Part shown: piece after piece, positions 1 through 9,159 of the stretch
How the letters are laid out: every line of letters starts with the position of its first letter
Numbering within the stretch: position 1 is the first letter of the stretch
The notes under the pieces: generated by a model
Told to the model about the DNA's origin: nothing
Databases searched by the model: none
What the model saw: only the letters and a program-made list of their open reading frames with translations
Translations under genes and position numbers: made by a program
Assembly (NCBI RefSeq): GCF_000613885.1
Contig: NZ_BAJV01000008.1
Span: forward strand, 1-64,000
DNA length: 64,000 nt
Source: Asaia prunellae JCM 25354
GTDB lineage: Bacteria; Pseudomonadota; Alphaproteobacteria; Acetobacterales; Acetobacteraceae
Direction: 5' to 3'

Positions 1-378
1 CTCTGCGATCTGCAACGTTGCGTCATAAAATGTGTGTTGTTTCCCTCCCCCTCACCCGGCGTAGTTAATGACATGCCAATACGAAGTGAGTTTTCCCACC
101 CTGGCATCCTTGAATGTCAGGAATCCGGGTCAGACGCATCGGCACGGACGCTCCTCCGATTGCAAAAATTTAAGCCTTCGTTTCTTCACGTTTATCGCAC
201 TCTCCCTTGCAACCTGGCTGGTGAGACACAAAAAACAGCCGCAGTACGGCCATGGTCCCGCTCAATATCGGGTCTACAGGGTTATGCCGCCACATTAAGG
301 CACAAGGTGAAGGACGTGATACTCATGTCGATGACATATCCTGCGTCCACGCAGCACATTGGTAACTGATCCCCGATC
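1..378. other. Leading stretch without a recognisable gene
   Basis: I see no credible gene in the first 378 bases. Short open frames at 34-369 (+) and 68-298 (+) have low-complexity, family-less translations and no ribosome binding site. The stretch may carry the promoter of the CDP-glycerol-transferase-like gene at 379, but I cannot point to convincing -35 and -10 boxes. Confidence 0.5.
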
Positions 379-1512
379 ATGATGAAAATCGCGTTTCCCT
401 ATATCGCCCAACCCCATCAGACCCTGCACTCTCTGCCCATCGCCATGGAGATCGCCTCAAGGCACGCAGATACCGAAGTGCATGTTGCGTGCACGACAGA
501 AGCCCATCTCGATTATGCCAAGACGCTGAGCGCTCTCTATCCTCAGGCACGAGCCCGTTTCGATCTGCTCAAGATGCCTCAGATTCTTCGCCGACGCATT
601 GAGATTTCCGGACCCGGCGTTTTGGGCAAAATGGCTAGCCTGTTTTTCAATCGCGACTATTTTTCGCGTTTCGAGGCTATTGTCGTCCCTGAACGCACGT
701 CTCTTTATCTACGCCGCATGGGTATTCACAAACCACGCCTTATCTGGACGCGCCATGGCGCGGGAGATCGAGCCATTGGCTTTGCCCGCGACGTGAAGGA
801 ATTCGACTTCGTCCTGCTCTCAGGCAAAAAAATTGAAGAACGCCTGTTATCACAAGGCGCCATAAGCCCAGGTCGTTACTATCGAGGATCCTACGCCAAA
901 TTCGATATCGTCCGGAAAATGGCACGTTCGCGTCCGGCCCTGTTCGATAATGACAAGCCGATCGTATTATACAATCCGCACTTCTCGTCACGCCTGTCGT
1001 CCTGGCCACTTATGGGCGAAAAAGTTCTGCAGTATTTTGCCAATCAGGACCGGTACAATCTCATATTTGCACCGCATTATCGCCTGTTTGACAAATACCG
1101 ACAGGAAGGAGAGCAGCTTGTTGCACGCTTTGCCAATCATGATCATCTTCTGATCGATCCTGGCAGTCCGCGCAGCATTGACATGACCTATACCATGGCC
1201 GCCGACTTATATCTTGGAGATGTAAGCTCTCAGGTCGCCGAGTTTCTTGTTCGCCCCAGACCCTGCATCTTTCTCAATGCGCATCAGGTCTCTTGGCAAT
1301 CGGACAGGAATTACCATTTCTGGAATCTTGGCGAGGTTCTCGACAATCTCGAAGAGCTTCCAGGTGCGCTCGCAGCTGCCGTAACAAAACATGACGATTT
1401 CCTTGAGGCGCAGCGGCAATATATATTAGAGACTTTCGAATTCAACGACGACGGACCCACCGCCCCCGGGGCTGCGGATGCCATTGTCGATTATCTTCGC
1501 AACGCAGCCTAA
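379..1512 (+). CDS. CDP-glycerol glycerophosphotransferase-like GT-B protein
   Basis: A 377-residue protein with the outline of the CDP-glycerol glycerophosphotransferase / UDP-GlcNAc epimerase-like GT-B fold. Visible signs are TRHGAGDRAIGF around residue 124, a second Rossmann-like start at PIVLYNPHF (about 194), FAPHYRLF (about 231) and the C-terminal ADLYLGDVSSQVAEFLV (about 275), which corresponds to the usual ADVLITDYSS motif. There are no membrane segments or signal peptide, so it probably acts at the cytoplasmic face of the membrane. It begins with two consecutive ATG codons (379 and 382) and no strong ribosome site. It lies 81 bases before a fatty acyl-AMP ligase of the sphingolipid set. 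By context I infer that it transfers a CDP-activated phospho-group onto a lipid, possibly a ceramide, as proposed for ceramide phosphoglycerate synthesis in Caulobacter. The substrate is not shown by the sequence, and a polysaccharide-related role remains possible. Confidence 0.6.
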   Translation: MMKIAFPYIAQPHQTLHSLPIAMEIASRHADTEVHVACTTEAHLDYAKTLSALYPQARARFDLLKMPQILRRRIEISGPGVLGKMASLFFNRDYFSRFEAIVVPERTSLYLRRMGIHKPRLIWTRHGAGDRAIGFARDVKEFDFVLLSGKKIEERLLSQGAISPGRYYRGSYAKFDIVRKMARSRPALFDNDKPIVLYNPHFSSRLSSWPLMGEKVLQYFANQDRYNLIFAPHYRLFDKYRQEGEQLVARFANHDHLLIDPGSPRSIDMTYTMAADLYLGDVSSQVAEFLVRPRPCIFLNAHQVSWQSDRNYHFWNLGEVLDNLEELPGALAAAVTKHDDFLEAQRQYILETFEFNDDGPTAPGAADAIVDYLRNAA

Positions 1513-1593
1513 CCCATTACGCATGGATCTGGCCGGGGTTCCCTTGACCCTGCACATCCATGACAGAGCGAAAAGCAGAGCAGATCCATCACT

Positions 1594-3327
1594 ATGACGT
1601 CGAACCAAACGCCCGTTCCTACTGCATCGAACCAGAAGCGCCGCTACGGCGATTTTCCGACGTTCAGCGCTGCCCTGGATTACGCGGCACAGGGCACGGC
1701 AGGGTTCAATATCTATAATGGTCGCGGACAGCTTCTCGAAGCCCTGCCTTACAGCCTGCTCCGTACCCAGGCGATTGAAACGGCACGCCGCTTGTTGGCC
1801 GCAGGACTTTCCGTCGGGGATCGTGTCGCCATTATTGCGGAAAGCGATGGTGATTTCGCCCGCATTTTCTTTGGCTGCCAGTATGCGGGGCTTGTACCCG
1901 CCCCATTGCCATTGCCCATCGCGTTCGGCGGTCGCGACGCCTATATCTCCACATTAAGAGGCATGGTAGCCGCCTCGGGTGCCCGCGCCGTTGTCGTTCC
2001 CGACCTGATCGGCTCCTGGAAGCAGGATATCACCGAAGGCCTCGATCTGGCTTTTGGCGGCTCACCGGCCGAACTTCTCTCCCTACCCCCTTCCGATCAG
2101 GATCTTCCTGCAATTAGGGAAGAAGATCTCTCTTATCTGCAATTCTCATCGGGCAGTACACGCTTCCCTATGGGAGTGGCTGTTACTCAGTCAGCTGGTA
2201 TGGCCAACGCGCGTGCCATTGCCCGCGACGGGCTCAAGGTAACCGAGACCGGCGATCGCTGCGTGTCATGGCTCCCGCTTTATCATGATATGGGCTTGGT
2301 CGGTTTTTTCCTGACTCCGATGACCTGCCAGCTGACAATCGATCTCCTGCCGACCCGGGAGTTCGCTCGTCGGCCGCATGTCTGGCTCGATCTGATCAGT
2401 CGGAATCGTGGTACGATTGCCTATAGCCCATCATTTGGCTACGAGCTCTGTGCGCGTCGCCCGGTATCAGGCGATCTCGATTTGTCCTGCTGGCGTATCG
2501 CCGGCATTGGCGGTGACATGATCCGCCATCATATTCTTGAAAATTTTGCCCAGCGTTTTGCAGATTCCGGTTTCGATGGCCGCGCTTTCGTCGCCAGCTA
2601 TGGCATGGCAGAAGCAACACTCGCTATCAGCTTTGCCCCACTCAATACCGGCATCGTTACCGACACGATCAATCTGCGTACGCTGGAGACTGATGGTGTG
2701 GCGGTTGCCTCTGACGATCCATCACAGGCGCTTCGTACCTTCGTTCTTTGCGGCGTCGCCCTGCCGGAACACGATATTCAGGTACGTGGTGCGAAAGGTG
2801 ATCTCCTCACCGAACGTCACGTGGGAATGGTCTATGTTCGCGGGCCAAGCCTGATGCGTGGATATTTCGGTCGAGATGAAGAAACAGCCGAAGTACTGGA
2901 CGACAAGGGCTGGCTGAACACGGGCGATCTTGGCTACATGCTGAATGGTCAGGTGGTGATCACAGGCCGGGCAAAAGATCTGATCATCATCAATGGACGC
3001 AATATCTGGCCGCAGGATCTTGAATGGTCGGCGGAACATGAAATTCCTTCCCTGCGTTCACGTGACGTCGCTGTTTTTGCTGTTGAGGAAGAGACAGGTG
3101 AACGTGTCGTCGCGCTGGTCCAGTGCCGTGCCACAAATGAGGAAGACCGGGCCAAGCTCCGCGAGGAGACAATGGGCCTGTTCCGTCGTCAGCATGGCAT
3201 TGAGGTCGATGTTATTCTCGTCCCTCCGCACACACTCCCCCAGACATCTTCCGGCAAGCTGACACGAGCCCGCGCCAAGGCAATGCTTCTTTCAGGGCAG
3301 TTCGAAACCAGCTGCACCGCAGCCTGA
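1594..3327 (+). CDS. Fatty acyl-AMP ligase / acyl-ACP synthetase (FAAL type), sphingolipid pathway
   Basis: A 577-residue adenylate-forming enzyme. It carries the nucleotide-binding loop LQFSSGSTRFPMG (about residue 181), the FAAL hallmark LPLYHDMGLVGFF (about 227), the SYGMAEATLA adenylation motif (about 333), the NTGDLGY hinge (about 440) and the C-terminal SSGKLTRAR catalytic lysine segment (about 553). FAALs activate a fatty acid with ATP and pass it to an acyl carrier protein. The next gene is an ACP and the one after it is serine palmitoyltransferase. In Caulobacter an equivalent acyl-ACP synthetase, a dedicated ACP and SPT cooperate in ceramide synthesis, so the same role is likely here: charging the ACP with the acyl chain used by SPT or by the N-acyltransferase. 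Its length is normal and the reading frame is intact. The start at 1594 has only a weak ribosome site. Confidence 0.85.
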   Translation: MTSNQTPVPTASNQKRRYGDFPTFSAALDYAAQGTAGFNIYNGRGQLLEALPYSLLRTQAIETARRLLAAGLSVGDRVAIIAESDGDFARIFFGCQYAGLVPAPLPLPIAFGGRDAYISTLRGMVAASGARAVVVPDLIGSWKQDITEGLDLAFGGSPAELLSLPPSDQDLPAIREEDLSYLQFSSGSTRFPMGVAVTQSAGMANARAIARDGLKVTETGDRCVSWLPLYHDMGLVGFFLTPMTCQLTIDLLPTREFARRPHVWLDLISRNRGTIAYSPSFGYELCARRPVSGDLDLSCWRIAGIGGDMIRHHILENFAQRFADSGFDGRAFVASYGMAEATLAISFAPLNTGIVTDTINLRTLETDGVAVASDDPSQALRTFVLCGVALPEHDIQVRGAKGDLLTERHVGMVYVRGPSLMRGYFGRDEETAEVLDDKGWLNTGDLGYMLNGQVVITGRAKDLIIINGRNIWPQDLEWSAEHEIPSLRSRDVAVFAVEEETGERVVALVQCRATNEEDRAKLREETMGLFRRQHGIEVDVILVPPHTLPQTSSGKLTRARAKAMLLSGQFETSCTAA

Positions 3328-3493
3328 ACCGGCAGGGGGAGACAGGATTATGAATCTTCCCCTTCATGTCATGGCAAGACGTGCGCGACGTGTGAAAACA
3401 GGTCGTGCTCTGGCGTTAAGACATACAGTGTCGCATAAGACCCATCACCACAGGGCGTAAGCCGCCCGAATGCCTCTACTCGGAGACTTTGAA

Positions 3494-3751
3494 ATGGCCG
3501 ATACGGTCGCCTCCATTGCCTCGTTGATCATCGACAAACTGCTTGCCAACCCGAAAGTCCCCCGGGACATCACAGGTGAAAGCAAAATTGTGGAAGATCT
3601 TGCCTTCGATTCTCTTGCCGTCATGAACTTCGTGATGGAAATCGAAGACGAACTCGATGTGTCCGTACCGCTGGACAAACTCGCTGATATCCGCACGATC
3701 AACGATCTTGCATCCTGTCTCGCTACCTTGAAGACAGGCACCTCCTCGTGA
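3494..3751 (+). CDS. Dedicated acyl carrier protein of the sphingolipid cluster
   Basis: An 85-residue acyl carrier protein with the phosphopantetheine attachment motif LAFDSLAVMNFV; the carrier serine is about residue 40. I chose the ATG at 3494 because GGAG at 3482-3485 sits eight bases before it. An in-frame ATG at 3470 would add eight residues and has no ribosome site. It is distinct from the housekeeping AcpP at 18085-18324, which has GADSLDT at the same place. Its stop overlaps the GTG start of serine palmitoyltransferase (GTGA at 3748-3751), so the two are translationally coupled. Known biology of the Caulobacter system suggests that it delivers the acyl thioester to SPT in place of acyl-CoA. 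The 166 bases before it show no other gene. Confidence 0.9.
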   Translation: MADTVASIASLIIDKLLANPKVPRDITGESKIVEDLAFDSLAVMNFVMEIEDELDVSVPLDKLADIRTINDLASCLATLKTGTSS

Positions 3752-4940
3752 CCGATATCTTTGCCAAATATGCAGGGCTCAAGGCCGCTGCAGCCGGGCT
3801 GACGGCCCATTCGCCGCGCAACCCTTTTGGTGTCGTTATCGATCACCCCGTGTCAGCCACTGTTGGCCTGATTGAGGGCCGTGAAACACTGCTTTTCGGT
3901 ACGAATAATTATCTCGGCCTCAGTCAGTCCAAGGCCGCTGCCGATGCCGCGATCGAGACGGTGCGTCGTGAAGGTGTAGGGACTACGGGTTCCCGCATCG
4001 CCAACGGTACATTCGCCCTGCATCGCAAGCTCGAAATGCGCCTGGCTGAAGTATTCCGTCGTCGCCACTGCATGATTTTCTCGACGGGATACCAGGCCAA
4101 TCTCGGGGCCATATCAGCGCTGGCAGGCAAGGACGACGTGCTGCTTCTCGATGCAGACAGCCACGCCAGCATCTATGATGCAAGCCGCCTTGGCTACGCA
4201 CAGGTCATACGCTTTCGCCACAATGACCCGACAGATCTGGACCGCCGTCTTGCCCGCCTGAAAGATCATCAGGGAGCAAAGCTCGTCGTCGTCGAGGGCA
4301 TCTATTCGATGACGGGCAATGTCGCACCCATGCGCGAATTTGCCGAGGTAAAAAAGAAGCACGGCGCCTATCTGCTTGCCGATGAAGCGCATTCGTTTGG
4401 TGTTCTTGGCGAAAACGGTCGTGGTGTAGCCGAACGTGATGGCTGTGAAGATGATGTCGATTTCGTTGTCGGCACTTTTTCCAAAAGCTTGGCACGGTTG
4501 GCGGTTATTGCGTGTCCAATCTCGACGGTCTGGAGCTGATCCGTCTCTGCTCGCGTCCTTACATGTTCACAGCTTCGCTGCCGCCTGAAATCATTGCGGC
4601 AACGCTTGCTGCCCTTGATGACATGTTAGCCCATCCCGAATTGCGCACCCAGCTTCATGCCAATGCCAGGCAGCTCAACCATGGCCTACATGCTCTGGGT
4701 CTCAAAACCAGCCCACATGTAAGTCCTGTTGTGGCCGTTACACTCGACAATGTCGAACAGGCTCTGGCTTTCTGGAATCGCCTTCTTGAACTGGGCGTTT
4801 ATGTCAATCTATCCCTGCCTCCCGCAACTCCTGACGAACACCCGCTTCTGCGCTGTTCGGTCATGGCGGTTCATACTGCCGAGGAAATAGATCGTACTCT
4901 GGCTATTTTCGCACAGGCCAAACAGGATGTCCTGGGCTGA
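3748..4940 (+). CDS. spt: Serine palmitoyltransferase, with one frameshift
   Basis: An alpha-oxoamine synthase that condenses serine with a fatty acyl thioester to 3-ketosphinganine, the committed step of sphingolipid synthesis, with PLP as cofactor. Seen: GTNNYLGLSQ near residue 51, GTTGSRIANGT, FSTGYQANLGA, DADSHASIYDA, DEAHSFGVLG (cofactor Asp and His) and TFSKS with the PLP lysine near residue 246; the C-terminal part has SRPYMFTASLPPEII. The frame breaks near 4491 directly after the PLP lysine: TTGGCACGG should read TTGGGCACGG, giving SLGTVGGYCVSN and joining the second frame at 4512. With that base restored the protein is 397 residues, normal for the family. I therefore treat it as a functional gene carrying a sequencing error. 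The start is GTG, overlapping the ACP stop. If the shift is real, this strain makes no sphingolipid. Confidence 0.88.
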
Positions 4941-4967
4941 AGCAAAGACCTGACGTTATAAAAAAAA

Positions 4968-4991
4968 GCGAAAGGTCACATGACCTTTCGC
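4968..4991. terminator. Palindromic terminator between convergent genes
   Basis: A perfect inverted repeat, GCGAAAGGTCA-CA-TGACCTTTCGC, lies between the ends of the SPT gene (4940) and the nucleotidyltransferase-like gene (5004). On the - strand it is followed by a run of seven or more T (bases 4960-4967), and on the + strand by CTTCTTC, so it can serve both genes and is strongest for the - strand. Confidence 0.8.
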
Positions 4992-5003
4992 CTTCTTCAT
5001 ATC

Positions 5004-5947
5004 TCAGCCTCGCATACCGCGGATAAAAACCGATCGTGCGCGCCAGAGCAAAACAGGCAGACAGATCAGCGGATGGCGCGCCTCGAACGGTGAGAGCGCC
5101 AGGACAAACCCGCTATGACGCTCTATTTTCCATGCCAGATAGCGGCACCATTGCGAAAAGTAAATGCCGCCTTGACCAGACGGGCAATATTCTTCCAGCG
5201 GCCACGGCTTGCCATATGCTTCCATCGGCGTGCTGCCCGCAGACGCTGAGCATTGGTCAGTCTTGGTGCCAGGCTTTCACCCATTTCGTCGAAATCAAGA
5301 TGGGCATTCTGCCAGGCAAGACGGGTCAGAGCAGCATATCGCGCCTCCTGACCATGCATGATCACCGAACCGCGCCCTGACCGCTCAACCCGCAATTCAG
5401 CACGGTAAGTCTGCCTGAAAAGCGCCTCCCACCATTGCTCAGGAAGATGTGCCCCCTTCTCCAAACGTGCAGCCCAGCCTGCTGCCGTCGTAACACATGT
5501 GCGGATCACCGAAAGGATCGCGTCCGCTGCCTGAGGATCTCTTACCCAAACGAGGCGTACAGGCTGACAGAAGCGTGCCCAGAGAGTTGTATCATCCGAA
5601 CGGGGCGTGACACCTGCTCGAAACTGCGACAGTGTCAGCACAGCAACCTTTGCCCTCAATACCTGACCGTCATTTTCATGTTCGGCATAAAAGACATTGG
5701 GAGGCAGGACGCGATTACCCAGCTTTGCCAGAGGCGACCCCGGCCAGTCGGACAAATTTTCAAGCACGACATAGAAATCGAACAGGCCATCAGGATCGAA
5801 TTTTCTCAGGCCAGAACCATAGAAAAGCACACCAAGGGGGCGGGCCGGACCAAGTATGTGTGTCACCAGGGCAGAAAGTCGTGAATCGACCGGGGTTGTC
5901 AGTTCGCCAATAAGGAAATGATCAAGAGCGACACGGGCTTCAGTCAT
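5004..5947 (-). CDS. Nucleotidyltransferase-like protein of unknown substrate, with one frameshift
   Basis: The N-terminal half has GVLFYGSGLRKFD followed by LFDFYVVLENL, then LPPNVFY and KVAVLTLSQF, and later WARFCQPVRLVW. The GSG plus D-F-V pattern is that of a polymerase-beta-like nucleotidyltransferase and recalls, weakly, the TAM41 type of CDP-diacylglycerol synthase; I rate that family match as tentative. The ATG at 5947 overlaps the stop of the upstream lipid kinase (ATGACTGA at 5947-5940), so the two are coupled and probably act in sequence on a lipid. The frame breaks near 5140: as read, the protein ends at 5123 with AAIWHGK, while one added base gives AAYLAWKIERHSG and continues to a stop at 5004, for 314 residues in all. 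The C-terminus is basic and hydrophobic, which suggests membrane association. An activated phospholipid or phospho-ceramide product is inferred from context only. Confidence 0.6.
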
Positions 5948-6899
5948 GCACAAACCCGAATTCCGGTCCCTGGGACAGAATGATCTGATTATTCGCTCCA
6001 GGTGAGAAACACTCGCCATCCAAGACGAAATCGCCCTTGCAGGTCAGGGTCAGACTTTCCGCCCGCCCGCTCGTATAATCAGGACTCTCACGCAGCCAGT
6101 CTGGTGCACGACCACGTAACAGAGCCCATGTTGCCTGCATCAGCCGTTTCGGGTGATCGGCAACATGGAGATAATGCAGTCCATCTGTTTTCGTCTTGTC
6201 CGCATTCCAGAACGGCCAGATACCAAGATTAAGCTTTTGCAGGGCCGTCGATAGGAACATGAAACTCCGGCCCTCAGCCACTGTCCTGCCTTCGCTTTCA
6301 AGAACAAAGCGATCTCCCGCCAGCCAGGTTTCCCGCTGGCGACGCCGTAGCAGACCACCAAAAGCCTCAATCAATGTTACCGCTACAGCAAGATTATGCG
6401 GCGCATAGCGCAGGACATGGGGAGAATGGGCTATGGCAATTGCCCGTGCATAGCCGGAACTGCCCTGAAACATGCCCAGACGGAATTCATGTTCATCTTT
6501 TGGCCATGATATCTTGAGCGGGCGGCGCATGGTACGCTGAAAAATTCCGCTTCTCTCATACAGCTGCCGCAGGGCCTGAATACCCCGACGTGAGAAACCT
6601 ATATCCTGAGCAATCAGATTCGTATTGCCGGAGGGAAAGATGGCAATGTCGGGCAGGGAGCCGGAAGGATAGCTACGCGCTATGGCGGTCATTACATCAC
6701 TGACAGTGCCATCGCCGCCATTGATTGCAATGAGTGGCACTGCAGAACGGGCAAGTGCGGCAACCATTTCCTGCATCTCGTCATGCGAGGACGGTACCAG
6801 AAAGCCGTCACCGAGAAGAGCACTCGCATGGAGCGCGAATTTTCTGCCATCCCGCCGGTTTTTGCGACTGCGCGGATTATGGATCAGGGCTAGACGCAC
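5940..6899 (-). CDS. Diacylglycerol kinase-family lipid kinase (possible ceramide kinase)
   Basis: A 319-residue protein with the DAGK catalytic domain: IHNPRSRKNRR at the N-terminus, NGGDGTVSDV (about residue 59) and FPSGNTNLIAQD (about 88), plus the C-terminal LDGECF loop typical of YegS/DgkB-type lipid kinases. It would phosphorylate a lipid hydroxyl with ATP at the inner membrane. It starts with GTG at 6899. It sits between serine palmitoyltransferase and a fatty acid hydroxylase and is coupled to a nucleotidyltransferase-like gene. In Caulobacter a homologous kinase (CpgB) phosphorylates ceramide, so ceramide is the best guess for the substrate. Diacylglycerol or a sphingoid base are alternatives. 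The frame is intact. Confidence 0.8.
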   Translation of the reverse strand: MRLALIHNPRSRKNRRDGRKFALHASALLGDGFLVPSSHDEMQEMVAALARSAVPLIAINGGDGTVSDVMTAIARSYPSGSLPDIAIFPSGNTNLIAQDIGFSRRGIQALRQLYERSGIFQRTMRRPLKISWPKDEHEFRLGMFQGSSGYARAIAIAHSPHVLRYAPHNLAVAVTLIEAFGGLLRRRQRETWLAGDRFVLESEGRTVAEGRSFMFLSTALQKLNLGIWPFWNADKTKTDGLHYLHVADHPKRLMQATWALLRGRAPDWLRESPDYTSGRAESLTLTCKGDFVLDGECFSPGANNQIILSQGPEFGFVHD

Positions 6900-7066
6900 G
6901 GCAGTATCATTTATGTTATGGTCATCCCTTCAGCCCGACGGAACATCTGGGATCCGTCATGGGCGGCGCCATAGCATGACTAAGGCAGAACGACCAGAAA
7001 CCGATTGGTCATTTTTAACTTTTGCCGCTATCAGCCTCTGACATGTGGCAAGGATGAGAAAGGCTG

Positions 7067-7969
7067 ATGACCCTGAACAAAGACTCACCGGTGGTTCTGG
7101 CGCATCTGTCCGACGTGCATCTCCCCCCTCCCTCACCTCTGCCATCCTGGCGACATTTTACCAACAAACGCGCCCTCAGCGTGGCCTCATGGAAGCGTCA
7201 TCGCGTTCATCACCACCTGCCTGCCCTCTCCGATGCCATTCGCGAGGACATCAACAAGGCCCGGCCCGGTCTGATCCTGAATACCGGAGATCTGACCAAT
7301 TTCGGTCTGAGCGAGGAATTCAGCAATGCTGCTGCCTGGCTCCGCACGATGGAAGCACCATGCCTCGTCGTGCCTGGCAATCATGACGCTATGATCAGAG
7401 AGTCCTGGCAGCAAACAGGAGCCTGCTGGTCTCCCTGGATGCAGGCATGCGAAGAAAACGCCTTTCCTTACCTGCATGAGCAGGGCGATCTTGCGATCAT
7501 CGGCTTGAACAGTGCCATACCAAGCCTGCCTTTCATGGCATGTGGCCGTATTGGTAAGGCCCAGCGCGCGCGTCTTGCCGATCTTCTTGCCGCGACCCGT
7601 GACCGCTGCCGCGTCGTTATGATTCACCACCCTCCCAGAGGCAGGCTCGTGCCGTGGCGCAAATCCCTGCTTGACCTCAAGGCGGTCGCTGCCGTCATTG
7701 CCCGCCACGGTGCAGCCATGGTTCTTCATGGTCATTCGCATGATGCCACACTCTCGACGGTACCGGGAACATCCATTCCTCTCATCGGTGTGGCTTCGGC
7801 GTCTTTGCACTCCACAAAGCCATGGCGCCATAGTGGCTGGAACAGGATTGCGATAGAGCGCAGGGATTCAGGTTGGGAGGTCGATCTGACGACACGCCAA
7901 TTCACGCAGGCGCTGGGATGGCGATATAGTCGTCACCGCACCTGGCTTATCCGCGACGGACAGGGCTGA
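7067..7969 (+). CDS. Calcineurin-like metallophosphoesterase
   Basis: A 300-residue phosphoesterase with all five metal-binding blocks: HLSDVHL (about residue 13), TGDLT (about 72), PGNHD (about 104), HHPP (about 187) and HGHSHD (about 222). The family cleaves phosphomonoesters or diesters, including cyclic nucleotides, UDP-diacylglucosamine and phospholipids. The substrate cannot be read from the sequence. GAGAAAGG before 7067 is a fair ribosome site. The stop codon shares its last base with the LptF start (TGATG at 7967-7971), so the gene is coupled to lptF-lptG and then to the hydroxylase, NTP transferase and glycosyltransferase. A role in trimming a lipid phosphate intermediate is a reasonable inference. 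Confidence 0.85.
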   Translation: MTLNKDSPVVLAHLSDVHLPPPSPLPSWRHFTNKRALSVASWKRHRVHHHLPALSDAIREDINKARPGLILNTGDLTNFGLSEEFSNAAAWLRTMEAPCLVVPGNHDAMIRESWQQTGACWSPWMQACEENAFPYLHEQGDLAIIGLNSAIPSLPFMACGRIGKAQRARLADLLAATRDRCRVVMIHHPPRGRLVPWRKSLLDLKAVAAVIARHGAAMVLHGHSHDATLSTVPGTSIPLIGVASASLHSTKPWRHSGWNRIAIERRDSGWEVDLTTRQFTQALGWRYSRHRTWLIRDGQG

Positions 7970-9159
7970 TGCGCCTTCCCCATTTTCCGACTCTGGATCG
8001 TTATCTGCTTGTCCAGCTCGTACCGCCATTCGTCGTCTCTCTTGCTGCTGTTCTTGCCGCCCTGCTGCTCGAACGCCTGCTTGTCCTTTTTGACGATCTG
8101 GCGGCTGAAGGCAGTTCTCTTGCCACGTTCGTCTCTCTGCTGACCGACCTTCTGCCTCATTATCTCGGACTGGCTCTCCCCGCCGCACTTTGCGTCAGTG
8201 TATTCCTCATCATCAGACGCATGAGTGACAACAACGAGATTGATGCTCTCATGGCGAGTGGCGTATCCCTGCTTAGGATTGCGCGCCCCTATAAGTGGAC
8301 AGGTGTCCTGGTGGGGCTCGGCAGCGTTCTGCTCTATGGGTATATCCAGCCCGTGGCACGCTATGATTTCCGTTCGGGTTTCTACTATGCTGCCCATTCC
8401 GGCTGGGCTCCTCATCTGCAGGGGGGTATGTTTGCCACGACCTCCGGAGATTCAATGCTCACTGCCAATCGCGTCACGCATAACGGCACCGTGCTGTATG
8501 AAGTCTTCATCCGTCAGCGCGAACCCGATGGCAGCGTCAGGATTATCACAGCCCGTCGCGGGCTGGTTACAGCGGTTCCTTCACTGAGACAGACGCGTCT
8601 CGATCTGTGGGATGGTCTGATTGTCTATGACCCACGAAATAGCAGCAACAAGCCAAGCCAGACCCGCTTCGAGCACAGTATGCGGACCTTCGACCAGAAC
8701 CATGATACCGCAGCCTTCCGGTCTCGTGGCATTGATGAACGTGAACTGACCCTTGTGGAACTGGCTACCCGGCTGGAAGCTTCCCATCAGCCAGACACGC
8801 CTGTCGGCGATAATGTCATCACCCGCTCCAGCCTGCGCGCTGAACTCGATTTCCGCCTCGCCCGCGCGATCGCCATTCCCTTCATTCCATCCCTGGCCGT
8901 GGCTCTCGCCATCGGCGCCAAACGGCGTCGCCCGATCATGGGACTTATTGCCCTTGCTCTTGTGCTGGTCGGCTTCGATCATATGCTGCAATTCGGGCAC
9001 GGACTTGTCGCAACAGGCCGCATGAGGGGACTTTACGCCATATGGCTGCCTGAAATCCTATTCTGCACCCTCTGCATGGCATCTATTTTCAGGCGATCAC
9101 GGGGTTCATGGCGTCGTCGCAAGGCCATTCCGCTTTCCGGGTCGGGGCGCATGGCATGA
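7969..9159 (+). CDS. lptF: LptF-family permease (LPS or lipid export)
   Basis: A 396-residue LptF/LptG-family permease. It has an N-terminal membrane helix after RYLLVQLVPPF, further helices at about residues 60-105, a soluble periplasmic beta-jellyroll region (about 125-280), and three C-terminal helices ending with RRSRGSWRRR. In the known system LptF and LptG form the transmembrane part of the LptB2FG extractor that pulls LPS out of the inner membrane. The gene overlaps the preceding phosphoesterase stop by one base and the next gene by ATGA. Unusually, lptD, surA and pdxA, which I recall following lptFG in many acetic acid bacteria, are absent. This pair sits instead in a sphingolipid cluster, so it may be a second copy with another lipid cargo. 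Confidence 0.85.
   Translation: MRLPHFPTLDRYLLVQLVPPFVVSLAAVLAALLLERLLVLFDDLAAEGSSLATFVSLLTDLLPHYLGLALPAALCVSVFLIIRRMSDNNEIDALMASGVSLLRIARPYKWTGVLVGLGSVLLYGYIQPVARYDFRSGFYYAAHSGWAPHLQGGMFATTSGDSMLTANRVTHNGTVLYEVFIRQREPDGSVRIITARRGLVTAVPSLRQTRLDLWDGLIVYDPRNSSNKPSQTRFEHSMRTFDQNHDTAAFRSRGIDERELTLVELATRLEASHQPDTPVGDNVITRSSLRAELDFRLARAIAIPFIPSLAVALAIGAKRRRPIMGLIALALVLVGFDHMLQFGHGLVATGRMRGLYAIWLPEILFCTLCMASIFRRSRGSWRRRKAIPLSGSGRMA

Noticed and set aside
34-369. An open frame of 111 codons at the left edge, and a smaller one at 68-298
   Set aside because: No ribosome site, no recognisable domain, and Ser/Arg/His-rich composition typical of random frames in GC-rich DNA.
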